This document shows, piece by piece, positions 10,228 through 19,919 of a DNA stretch of 64,000 nt (its first letter is position 1; each line of letters starts with the position of its first letter). The notes below the pieces were generated by a model that made no database searches, had not been told where the DNA came from, and saw only the letters and a program-made list of their open reading frames with translations. Source of the DNA: Podospora comata (Eukaryota; Ascomycota; Sordariomycetes; Sordariales; Podosporaceae). A program made the position numbers and the translations under genes. The stretch covers positions 3,038,001-3,102,000 of the forward strand of contig CP071498.1 in the NCBI GenBank assembly GCA_017354895.1. Direction: 5' to 3'.

Positions 10228-11418
10228 TCAGATAAGGGTAGGCATTCTCGAAGTCCTCGACAGCTGCTGTGTCTCTTGCATGCAGGATTGGCCATATATG
10301 GAGTTGTGTTTCGATGGTGCGAAGTGCGCGATTGGCTTTGGAGCTGTCGCAGCCTGATCGCCAAGCTCATGCAGCCTCTTTTGACATTGCCTCCGTAGAT
10401 TCCGTGATTTCTTGTCGCTTCGCGCATGACATGTGATATGGTGGTTGTGTCCTGGTATCCAGGCGATAATCAATCCGATGTCTCTTTGGTGCAACTCTTG
10501 TGATAGTGCTACCAGATAGTCATAAACCGGCATTAAGATCAATTTCTCGCGAAGCGTGCTATTAGGCTCCCTCTTTAGAAAACTCAGCACATTGGTGCAA
10601 TCGCTGAATATGTAGAGTTCACCACGGCGGTGGGAAGTTGATAGTCGTAACTTTAGCACAGTCTGGTGTACCGCTTCCGTGATCGCCATCAGCTCTAACC
10701 ACTGAATGGACGGTGCCCTTTTGACAAAGAACCCCTGGGCTTCTCCACAGAATTCCCCCTCTTTTGTTCGTTTGTCCAAACAAACTGCAAATGCACCATA
10801 CACATCATCCGTGTCAGAGTGACACTCAGCTGAGCCATCGACCCCATACACAACTCGCAAAAAATCTCTATTGTCGCGTGGAAGCGACAAAACATGGTCG
10901 GCGTATGCCAGCGCTTTGTCTCGGTCCGCGTCGTGGTCCTCAATTCGCGCCAGGAGTTGCGGCAGCTCGTTCGCAAACCGCACAGGGGTCGATGGGAGCG
11001 GGAGAAATGTCGGCATTTCGTCTTCCTTCCCATCCCATAACAGGAATGGGAAGCTCTTCCGCGGATCATCCAAGGGTTCGATCTTTCGGATGGTGGATCG
11101 GACGCTGTCTCTCTGGAAATCCTTCCGCGACCTTTTGGAAGGGTTTCGCAGGTTGTCTAGTGACGTGGCAGCCTGGGCTTCTCATAAGACACAGATAAAT
11201 TAGCATTTAGTCTTGTTCATTAGGCTCTCCAACTAGCACAACAAATGATGTATTCAAGAAGACAGATTGAGCCACAGTGCTGAATGAATCATGACTCCGT
11301 GATTGTTTTCCAAGCCTTGGTTTCACAAATCGGTGCCTGAAGGGACAGAGGTCGATTGCCGGGAGAAAAACACAAAATCAAAGATAATCAATAAATAGTA
11401 AACACGAAACTTACCCAT
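10228..11418 (-). CDS. RNase H type-1 domain protein
   Basis: The body (exon 11180-10228) has no usable in-frame ATG at its front. The best model has a four-base first coding exon, ATGG at 11418-11415, followed by a 234 bp intron (11181-11414, GTAAGT...ATGAG), giving 318 residues. The C-terminal half is an RNase H fold: VVYGVDGSAECH carries the first Asp, QWLELMAITEAVHQTVL the Glu, LYIFSDCTNVL the second Asp, and IAWIPGHNHHITCHARSD the last acidic position. The frame also stays open upstream of the ATG to 11676, adding an arginine-rich stretch that might be a mitochondrial presequence. No reverse transcriptase is adjacent, so this looks like a host gene or a domesticated domain. A truncated paralogue lies at 6433-6974. 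Confidence 0.6.
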
Positions 11419-11753
11419 GTTGGAATTTGCCTGTTGGGTCCGTGGTGACGTGGATGCGACAGATGACCGTGACGAACTGTGAAGTAGGTGGCGGGTTTGG
11501 CGAACATGCGGAAGGCCAGAAAAGATTCCAGGCAGGAAATTAGCTGGATGGGTTAGATAGACGGCACTGGCAACAGATATTGCTTTTTCCAGAAGGCGAC
11601 CATGCCTCAAACGTGGGTGCCTGTCGGCAACGTGGGACCACCATTGTGGGAAGGCACGACGGAGTTGTTTCCACATGACCAATTATCACCTTTGGATTCC
11701 ACTGACCACCCAAACAACTCACGTGAGCAGACAATTCAGAACGGGGGATGTAG

Positions 11754-11762
11754 TATATAAGC
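11754..11762 (+). promoter_or_regulatory. TATA box of the small two-exon gene
   Basis: GTATATAAG lies about 45 bases upstream of the ATG at 11806, on the plus strand, in the divergent interval with the RNase H-domain gene. Confidence 0.35.
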
Positions 11763-11805
11763 CAAATTTCTGGACATCCTTTCAATCTGGTGCTCTTTTC
11801 ATTCC

Positions 11806-12115
11806 ATGGCCGCAGCTTCAACAAACAAGGACAAGCCAACAAACAAATCCATAACCACCCCCTCAAGAGCTTTATCTGGGTACCTATCCATGAACATGGG
11901 CAAGTATCACAACACAATTTAGCTAAGGTATCACCACATATGCTCATTGCGCGGCCAGGCCTTTCCAGAACATGCAGGCGATTGGTGGATACAAGGAATA
12001 TCAAAGAGCTAGAATGCTGAAATTAGAGATTGGAACGCCCAGCAGACCAACAAAGCAATGCAAAACAAGAGCAGGACCAGTGGATGGAGAATGGAATATA
12101 AGTATATGTTGGTAA
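11806..12115 (+). CDS. Small hypothetical protein, two exons
   Basis: The model is 11806-11903 joined to 11959-12115 and encodes 84 residues. The 55 bp intron 11904-11958 (GTATCA...GGCCAG) has a length typical here and, when removed, links two open stretches in frame: GYLSMNMGK joins PFQNMQAIGGYKEYQRARML. Without splicing the first frame stops after 38 residues. A TATA box and a CCATGG start context support transcription. The product is basic, soluble and of unknown family. The proposed donor is weaker than others in the window, so the exon boundary is tentative. Confidence 0.42.
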
Positions 12116-13323
12116 CTATTGGTATGCATGACTATTATTGTGAAAGAAGGGATGGTCAACTGTGAACTGGACAGTCAGGATGACTTTGAAACAAGGGGCG
12201 CTGGATTAAGGTAGGTAGATAGTTACCAAATGATTCCGAAGTGGAATGGTATGACAGCGAATCAAGTTCTTACTTCTTGATGACAACCTGTAAATGCTGG
12301 ATCTAGCCATATGTCTTACATCCGTTGAAGACTTCGCTTTCACTTAGAATGTGTGTATGTGACCGAGAAAGACAGTTGTGTGACAGATGAGCAAAGTCCA
12401 AACTCAAAGATTGCAGTCTTACCAGAGGAGCACAGGTTCGGCCGTGCAGGTCGATAATGATAATAGAACATTCAGACTGTCATTTCCAGGGAAATCCGAT
12501 GCAGATTTCGGAAGAATTACTGCCAAAAACTGAGGAAGATTTCTCTCCCTATCTTCTACATTTAGACCCCTCAGTCTTCCAATGAACTTGAAACATGTAA
12601 GCGCCGACAGAAAACAAAAATCGAAAATAAAACGGGCGGTAAAAAATATAGGTACTTCGGTACACCGAGCTCGTATTTTCAGGCTCTCAGGCGGAATGAT
12701 TATAAAGCATAACTTTTTGCATATCTGGACATTTACCACTCCGATCTCTGAAGCCGAAATCATGATCATTTGTGTGCCATCGTAAGGAATGCGGTTTGCT
12801 GAGGATTCAGCTGAACGACAGGATTACGCTTGGATTTCCGTGCGCGTTTGTGCTAGCCTAGCCACAAATATCTGGTCTTGGGATCTTTGATATCGGAGCG
12901 ATATGCTATAATCCTGTAAGATCTGGACGGCTTTGGGATACCGGCGGTAGGGGGTTGAGAACCTGAGGTGTAAGAGAACGAAACGATGGAGCATATTCTA
13001 GATGCTGACTAAGGCAACTTGGTGCTGACGTGATGTTTCCCATAGCGCAATGATAAGGTACCGACCAGCCCCTTCTTAAGTACGTGCTGTGATTACGCTA
13101 CCCGTATAGCAAAGAGCTTTTTTAATGATCTTTACTATAGATACAGTAGTAGAATAAGAACGATGTGTACGTAAATAAATAGAATCTTCAAGCACTAGGA
13201 TAATACCATGTACTTGCTTACCTATGGTAAAGCTGCACTAAGTATGGAAGTTTCTAAATGTACTTAACCCATGAAAAAACCCTATGTGTTTGCCTACCTT
13301 AGGTACTCGCAAAAAGCTTAGGA
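12116..13323. other. Intergenic, AT-rich toward the right
   Basis: About 1.2 kb with no supported gene. The stretch from about 13070 to 13320 is clearly AT-richer than its surroundings (many TA steps), which could mark old repeat sequence, but no repeat family is recognised. Confidence 0.35.
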
Positions 13324-14611
13324 TCAAAGGTAGTGGCGGTTTTCTTCCATAGCCACTACACTCGCACTGAGGAGCAGGAAACCTCCCACAATCGCAGCAG
13401 TTGCCCCCAAAGCCAATCCACCCTCCACCACCTCCTTAACCCCATGTAAGACAACTTCAGGCTGCAGATCGAAAGCTTTGTCCCCCAAATTACAAACACC
13501 AGTTGAACCCTCATTATCCACCTTTTTAACATGAAGCCTCAAAGCCCTATCCGACCTCCCTTCCAATACCCCAACACTCATCACCTTAGTACGACTAATA
13601 TCAAAACGGAAAACACGATCTAGCAATACGAGTGCATTGCTTGGTAGCCCCGTCTTGTCACCCCGAAATCTGAGCGGGACGAGTGGGCAGCGTGGCGGAC
13701 TCACGGGTGGCCTCAGCGTGTTGTGATACACGGGCACATGATTTGCAGCATCGACGCCCTCGGCGGCAAAGCCCTGACATGAATAGCTTGAGATAGGGTG
13801 GCAAGTGACTTTGTGCGCGTACATGGATCTGCCAGTGACGACAAAGTACCATGCTGCATGCGAACTTGTGGGCTTATCGTCTGTCGTCACAGTTGTGAGG
13901 GTGGTGTTGTCGGGAACGGCAAAGATGCGGCCTGTTTCCCAGAAGTGGTGTCTGCTCTCTATTTGGTAGAGGTCTTCAGCCCGCGAGCTGGTTGTGTCGA
14001 GTTTGACGATGGCGTTTGTGGGTGGGAAAGTTGAATAGATCGGTGAGCTGTATGGGTCTGAAAGATGGAGTTGGCCAAGGTTGCGAGTCACCGTGGTGAG
14101 ATGATACTCCGGATATTGTGCACCAGCCAAGTGAGTGTCTTCCGTGAGAACGTCTGTGGGGGGATATTCATAACGGTCCTCATGGTTGTCTTCGTTGTGA
14201 GGGTCAAGCTGGCTGTAATCGTCGTAGCTGTAAGGTTGCTCGGAGGGATCACCATAACGTAGTGGCAATGGGGTAATGGGATCGTGTGGGCCATGATATT
14301 CCATCTGTGTCGAGACAATGAGAGTATTGTGATCTTCATACTCGAGGAGGGCTCCATCCAAGTCTTCGGGGTTGCAATACTCCAACGGTTGTGTAGAGAT
14401 TTGATCGTTGGAGTCTTCATATTCCACTGGCTCTGCTAGAAAGTGACCTGCGTGGTACCGATCAACTGCTGTATGTTGCTGTCTCCCAGACTTCCCCTCG
14501 CGCGATTCTTCTGTTGTGTCGGTTAATGTAGACTCTCTAAGCGACCCTGGATAAGATTCCTCTGCTCTCGATGGCGACTGGTTGCCCTCACAATCCAATG
14601 GACTTACTCAT
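13324..14611 (-). CDS. DUF6590-like protein with acidic repeat-like N-terminus
   Basis: The long frame has no in-frame ATG at its front. A four-base exon ATGA at 14611-14608 followed by a 97 bp intron (14511-14607, GTAAGT...ACAACAG, branch ATTAACC) gives a good start, MKESREGKSGR, and 396 residues. Residues about 20-150 are acidic and contain imperfect 14-16-residue repeats of the type EPVEYEDSND, QPLEYCNPED, ALLEYEDHNT, TQMEYHGPHD. The C-terminal half (HHFWETGRIFAVPD, WYFVVTGRSMYAHKV, CHPISSYSCQGF, then NALVLLDRVFRFDISRTKVM) follows the order of the fungal DUF6590 domain. The end is hydrophobic (GGLALGATAAIVGGFLLLSA), possibly a membrane tail. Function is unknown. Confidence 0.65.
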
Positions 14612-15203
14612 TTCCCCCTTCACTCCACTCTCTTCCCCTTTCATTTCGTGCCTCACTGCATGTAAATCTCCCTCAATGTATTCAGACCCAAGACTGCACG
14701 TTGAATAATTCCAATCCTCCTGACCATCAGAGCCATGAATGCGGGCGTGGTAGGCTGCCATGTTGCACTAGACAGGAGCCATGTAAGAAACAAATGTTGA
14801 ATGCTTTCTTGCTGCTAAGAATGCCAAGGGAAAGAAGTTTCTTGACAATGCCCAGAAAAGAGGAGAGCAACAGGTTACCATGGACAGGTATCTTTGGAAA
14901 TCACGCATGAGCGGGGGAGGGGTAGCTCTTTAAAAAGAGCGCGCTGTCCAAGCCCCTTTGCCCAGCTTGTGTGAGGTGCTCAAAGCCAACCGCCATTCTG
15001 CAAGCCACCAGCTGCATAAGAAACCTATCACTGATCAAGGATTGTTCCGAGAGCTTACATGCGTAAGCAGGTAGGTACATATGGGCTACCTCCCAACTAC
15101 CACAGCGGAAGATTTTCTCCGTGGCTTCTTCCTGTCCCTTCATCAAAACATCAATTGGCTCCACCGCGTTCACCTACTTTGTGACCTTTGCCCCTTCACC
15201 ACC
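14612..15203. other. Divergent intergenic region
   Basis: The 592 bp between the DUF6590-like gene (minus) and the gasdermin-like gene (plus) hold both promoters. No coding sequence or clear TATA box was found. Confidence 0.4.
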
Positions 15204-16115
15204 ATGCAAGAACCAACCAGATACTACTTCCTCGCACCCCCCGACATCCTTCCAGACACCACCCTCCAGCTAGGCCAGCTCTTCACCTCCCTCCCAAACC
15301 CCCATCTAAGTCGCCTATGCCCTCCACCACCCATCCCTACCTCGCAAATCCAAAGAATCCAATCCTCCTCCCCCTGGCAATGGTCCTACGACGTGTCCTC
15401 CTCCACATCATGCAACCTCTCCATCACCGCCGCTGCCCTCGCCCAGCTGATTCCCCTCGGCCCAGACATTTCCGTGTCAGTGAGAAGGGGTTCGAATATC
15501 GAGTTCGCGGCGGAGAGACTGGAAACGATGAGCTTTGTCCCTGATAGGGCGTACCTAGACAAATGCATGCAGGCCGAGGAGGTGAAAGTGTTTTTGAAGA
15601 AGCGGCGGGCGTCAAGCCTGTACATGATCACCGGGGTGAAGATTGCCCATGATGGAACCAAAAGGGAGGTGTTTACTAAGGGAAAGGAGATCACGTTGGG
15701 GCTGGTGGCCGATGCGACAGGGGCCGGGGTGCTGGTGGCGGCGCAGGCTGGGGTTGGTGGTGCAAATGTGAAGGAGGTTGGAGAGACGGCTTCGTTCACC
15801 GGGCCCAGGGTTGTGGCAATCAAGATTGATAGGGTTGTGCTAAGGTGGAGGGTTCTGGGAACTAGAGATGCGATGGGCAGGGTGGAGCCTGTAGTTAGGG
15901 GGGCTGTGTTAGAGAGCAAGGTAAGAGTTAGTGCTACTGAGAAGGAAGAAGAGGAAGAGGATGAGGAGGAGGAGACATTTGTTTTGCATGATTACAGCTT
16001 GGATGACGAGAACGTTGGTGAGAGTGAGACCGACCTTGCTGGTGTTACCTTTAAGATGGATCAGTGTGTGGATGAGCACGACGGGACCGGTGAATATTTT
16101 CTGGTCTCTTTCTGA
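15204..16115 (+). CDS. Gasdermin-like / HET-Q1-type candidate pore-forming protein
   Basis: A single exon of 303 residues starts at the ATG in CACCACCATGCAAG. It opens with YYFLAPPDILPDTTLQLGQL, a start shared by a large sordariomycete family. The middle (NLSITAAALAQL, SVSVRRGSNIEFAAERLETM, SSLYMITGVKIAHDGTKREV) has the alternating pattern of a gasdermin N-domain, and a Gly/Ala-rich amphipathic stretch follows (VADATGAGVLVAAQAGVGG). An acidic run of Glu/Asp lies at about 247-262, before the tail. No signal peptide or conventional transmembrane helix is present. The gene ends 75 bp from the end of a convergent subtilisin-like protease gene, the arrangement known for fungal gasdermin-like proteins and their activating proteases. 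Pore formation after cleavage is inferred from this context; the family call itself needs a profile search. Confidence 0.55.
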   Translation: MQEPTRYYFLAPPDILPDTTLQLGQLFTSLPNPHLSRLCPPPPIPTSQIQRIQSSSPWQWSYDVSSSTSCNLSITAAALAQLIPLGPDISVSVRRGSNIEFAAERLETMSFVPDRAYLDKCMQAEEVKVFLKKRRASSLYMITGVKIAHDGTKREVFTKGKEITLGLVADATGAGVLVAAQAGVGGANVKEVGETASFTGPRVVAIKIDRVVLRWRVLGTRDAMGRVEPVVRGAVLESKVRVSATEKEEEEEDEEEETFVLHDYSLDDENVGESETDLAGVTFKMDQCVDEHDGTGEYFLVSF

Positions 16116-16189
16116 GCCCAGAAACAGGGTTTCAATGCGGAGGAAGAAAAGAGTCTTTCCGTCACTTTCGCAGTTTATCTAGAAATTGC

Positions 16190-18740
16190 CTAAGCTAATG
16201 TAGTCAAGTCCAGAGCATTTTCTATGTGTCTGAATGCCTTCGTTTGGTTACCAAGGACTTTGGACGGAACCACAAATACCTGCTCCGACGTGGAGAATTT
16301 CAGCAACTCAGGTTCAGAGTTCATCGCTTTGAACACATGCTCGATACCGGATTGACACTCTACGCGCTCTGCGTAACCAATTCGGGCCCCATAATCCATG
16401 ATCTGAACTGCAATAGCTGATGCGGTAGCAGCAGCGGCTGAAGTTCCACTGAACCGTTTCCAAGGGCCTTCCATGCCCCAAGGTGGAGGAATTCGCTCAT
16501 TCTCCGACACCGCGTCAATGCATGGTGTTGCAATACCTTCCCCAAGAAACGCAAAGTTCAGGCCCTTCTCAGGAGGAGGGTTAAACTTGGAGTTTTGTCC
16601 GTAGTGGTCTGCCGATCGTGCACAGATCGTGTACCTTGAACGAGCTGGGAAGTAAGTTGTTGACTCAAGTCCCTTGTTGGATGCAGATGCAATCACGACA
16701 CAGTTCTGGGCCGCGGCACGAATTAGTTCCCTCTCCACGGCACGATTGTAGTGATTGAAGCCGAGAGCTAGGCAAATCACTTGGACGTTCCACTTATCCA
16801 GCGCGTATCTGATGCCCTGCACTCACAGATGTCAGTTATCAAAGAGACTTCCTCAGGAGTGCACATCACACTTACTTTCACTACACGATCTGACCAGACC
16901 CTTTCTGTATCAGATATCCGTCCGATATACAGCTCTGCATTGGGTGCAAGCTGGAGCAAAATCCCTGCCACCTCGGTTCCATGACCGGCTGTATCCTGTG
17001 GATTCCCAGGCATGTGGTCTATTCCAGGCATGCTGAAATCAGCATAGCGATTTTGAAGCCAGTTGTTTCTATTCTCATCTATCGGAATACCCCACATCCG
17101 ACAGATATCCGGATGCGTGGCCTGCACGCCTGTATCGAGCAGAGCAATTCGAATTCTGGTTTCACTGCTGTTAAGTAGCCATCTGATGGCTGATCTATAT
17201 TCTGATATCCATTCATCGGCCCCGGCTCTGCAAAGTCCCACTGTTAGCGAGGCCGAAACCGAATAAAGATATCTATTGCGGGATTCCGTACGAAGTCTCT
17301 TTGGATGGAGGAATCTGAGCAAAGACCGACTCCCGGGCGTTGACAGTTGGCCCATCATCCGACTGATGTGAGTTTCGGTCAACATCTTTTTGCCCTAAAA
17401 AGAGTTTCAGAGATTGGTGACATTGTGACAACCGTGCCTTCATGTCTTCGGAGTCGATGTATTTTGCCAGGCCATCTTTGAAAGACTCGCATTGTGTCCA
17501 TCGCCAGTCTCCAATCCTGGCACTGACAATTCTATCGCGTGCGTTAAAGCGGTGGTATCCGATTCCGCCGTATGACTTAAGAAATCGTTCTAATTGAAAA
17601 TGCGTTCGTTCGGTATCAGTGATGCTCCGACCATACATTGCCGTGGCATCTTGGTCCAATCGATGGGCCCATTGCGACGTGCCGAGGTGTTTGTCCAATT
17701 GCCGATCTTTGTCTCTTATCCCGGTTCCAATACTTACCAACGAGTGGATCTCTGACGGTTTCCAGAGGGCCCCATAGCTTTTATCTTCGAAATTTACCGC
17801 GTCGATTAGGGCCTGGAATGACGGGTTGGCAAGGCCCATCGCGGACGCTGAGAAGCATGTGCTGGTTTCTCTCTTCGTTGAGTGAACATCACTGCCACGT
17901 GGAGTTAGGGGGATCTCTGTGGGCAGCATCCAAGCTGGCAATGGAAGAGCTGCCATCATGACATCGAGAACACTAAACCCCGAGGCGTCCTCAGATTCAT
18001 ATGAAGTGAACCTCTTCGGCTTTGCCACGTCCTGTAGGTCGGTTGCAAAGACCAAGGTACGGCAATAGTGGTTTGAATCGTTCGATGGATGCTCAAGAAA
18101 GTCTTTGTAGCTGCCATCGGCATTCCGAAAGTCTTTGGCCAGCAACTGTTCAAACTCGGCCCTGAGGACTTCGGTCCGTCTTTTGATCAGCCAGCCCACT
18201 CCCGTAACCCAGTAGCGCCAGTACCATGGTATAGGGTGAAGATGAAGCTTTTCAACACGAGCCTCAAACCACTCTTCACATTCTCGAACATTCTAAACTC
18301 ATCCGTTATCAGCCGGTATTCTCATCTCGTGAAGGCATGTATAAGCGAGTCAAACCGACCATTTTAATTCGGCCCAACATGACGGCCAGAACACCTCCCC
18401 ATTCCGACCCGCATATGAGCTCGAAATGCTGACATGGATACAGGTCATCCGTCTTTCTGCCATTCACATCCAAAAGACGACGCAGGATTGCTAAGGAGGA
18501 CATAATGCCTGCCCCTCCGGCGTCAATGGAGAGAATCCTGACGAATCGATGTGGACGTATGCCACATGGAACAATTGTCTTCCGGCTTCCGGTTGTAGTC
18601 AGTGATGTTTGTGCGGTTGAAAGCCTAGGGTTGATAGTATCGCTTATTCCACGACCATCTTGTGGGTCTTCAACAGAATTATTTTCGGCGTCTAGATGTG
18701 AGACGCTTGTTGCAGCACATGGTTGCTCTTCATCGCCCAT
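16190..18740 (-). CDS. Patatin-like domain fused to subtilisin (S8) protease
   Basis: Four exons (18740-18360, 18292-17292, 17227-16876, 16816-16190) give 786 residues. Introns are 67, 64 and 59 bp, all with good signals, and splicing restores GRIKMNVRECEEW and DRVVKGIRYALDKW. Residues about 65-400 follow a patatin-like phospholipase: ILSIDAGGAG (73-78 for the glycine motif), GSEWGG (111-116) where GTSTGG is expected, and SLVSIGTG. The nucleophile serine is replaced, so lipase activity is doubtful. Residues about 480-720 are an S8 protease with the full triad: LLDTG Asp492, GHGTEV His543 and SGTSAA Ser704, plus an Asn near 625 for the oxyanion hole. There is no signal peptide, so it acts inside the cell. 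Lying tail-to-tail with the gasdermin-like gene, it is the candidate activating protease (HET-Q2-like). Confidence 0.78.
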
Positions 18741-19919
18741 GGTATTCAGGTGAACTTGCAGAGCTGAAACTGGAGGAATTTGACTGCCGATTCATGTCGT
18801 CTTCATTTGGCAAGATATACACCTTACCCCGCAGATTGTTGTGCTTGTTGAACCAATGGTAGCTGCATCAAACACGTGAGGGGGTGTGTGATGAAGGGGC
18901 CGCGACAGCACAAAACTTCAGCTGATGTCACACGGCAAAAGACCAACCACCACCGACCACGACCAACAGCAAGGAGGGGTATCTGCAAGTTGTGAACCTC
19001 TCGTCAAGAGTGAGGCAGGCAATCAGAGGCATGGCGGGTATCAAAGGAATCTCACTGGCCCAGTAGGATATTGGAGGACTTGGCAGAGGCCTGAGGCCAA
19101 CAAGGGCACGGGCCATGCGAGGGAGGACAAAATACGCGTTCAGGATCACCAAGACTGTATTTCCTTCTTCTTCTTCTGGTATCATAGACTTCGAGGCCAT
19201 TGAAGATTATTAGCCTGAATTGAACCATGAGTTCCAAGCTCTGATATTACAGCCCTTGTCACAGCTGAGCTCAGTTTGTTTCTGCTCAATATTACAAGCT
19301 TTCTGCCTACCAGACAACTACCTACTATTCAAGCTCATATCCACGTACACCCCAAAACCTCCAACTTGGAATGGAAGATGGGTGAATCCAACTGGAGTCG
19401 CAAAGTGTTCCGCCTGCGCGGGCGTCCGGACCATTTCGTGACCCCCGTACAGGTCGAGGGAGGGTGGCTGGGGAAAACGGGCTAGCGTGCTATTGAACAC
19501 GAATCTAACCGCCTTCGGCATGTAAGTCAACAATTGACCAAAGGGTGTTTGGACCTAGCCAAACCCACATCATATATGGGAAAATCGTGCTTTTCAATGC
19601 TAACGGTGTCCTGCGCGCATCTCTCGCACTGCCTTCGACCACTGAATGAGACAGGGCACTTGAAGCCGGGCTTTAAAGCTGTGATGGATCTAGTGGTATT
19701 GGAAGTGGTGGTGGTAGAAGTGGTGGTAGTGGAAGTAGTGATGGTGGAAGTGGTGGTAGTGGCTGGGTTGAAATACTGTTGCATGACTTGGCACAGAATG
19801 GTGGTTGGTGTTGCCCACGTCGTACATTATCTTTTGCAATTTTTTCTGATGGTGATCCTGGTTGCTCCACAGCTTGGTATTTTGTTTTGCTATCGGATCC
19901 TTACTATTAAGAAATCTTC
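18741..19919. other. Intergenic with a small GC-skewed repeat
   Basis: About 1.2 kb between the protease promoter and the 3' end of the oxidase pseudogene. No gene is supported; it contains the imperfect repeat at 19691-19763. Confidence 0.4.
19691..19763 (+). repeat. Imperfect (GGTAGTGGAAGT)-type minisatellite
   Basis: The segment is built from TGGTGGTAGTGG and GGAAGTGGTGGT units with substitutions, strongly purine/G-rich on the plus strand. It lies outside any supported gene and makes artificial Val-rich and His/Tyr-rich frames on the two strands. Confidence 0.7.

Noticed and set aside
10695-11203. Long frames of 100-145 codons on both strands over the RNase H-domain gene
   Set aside because: They are out of frame with the RNase H motifs, and their residue patterns are shadows of that gene.
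13070-13320. AT-rich stretch considered as a RIP-mutated repeat
   Set aside because: No coding remnant or terminal repeat could be read in it, so the composition alone is not enough.
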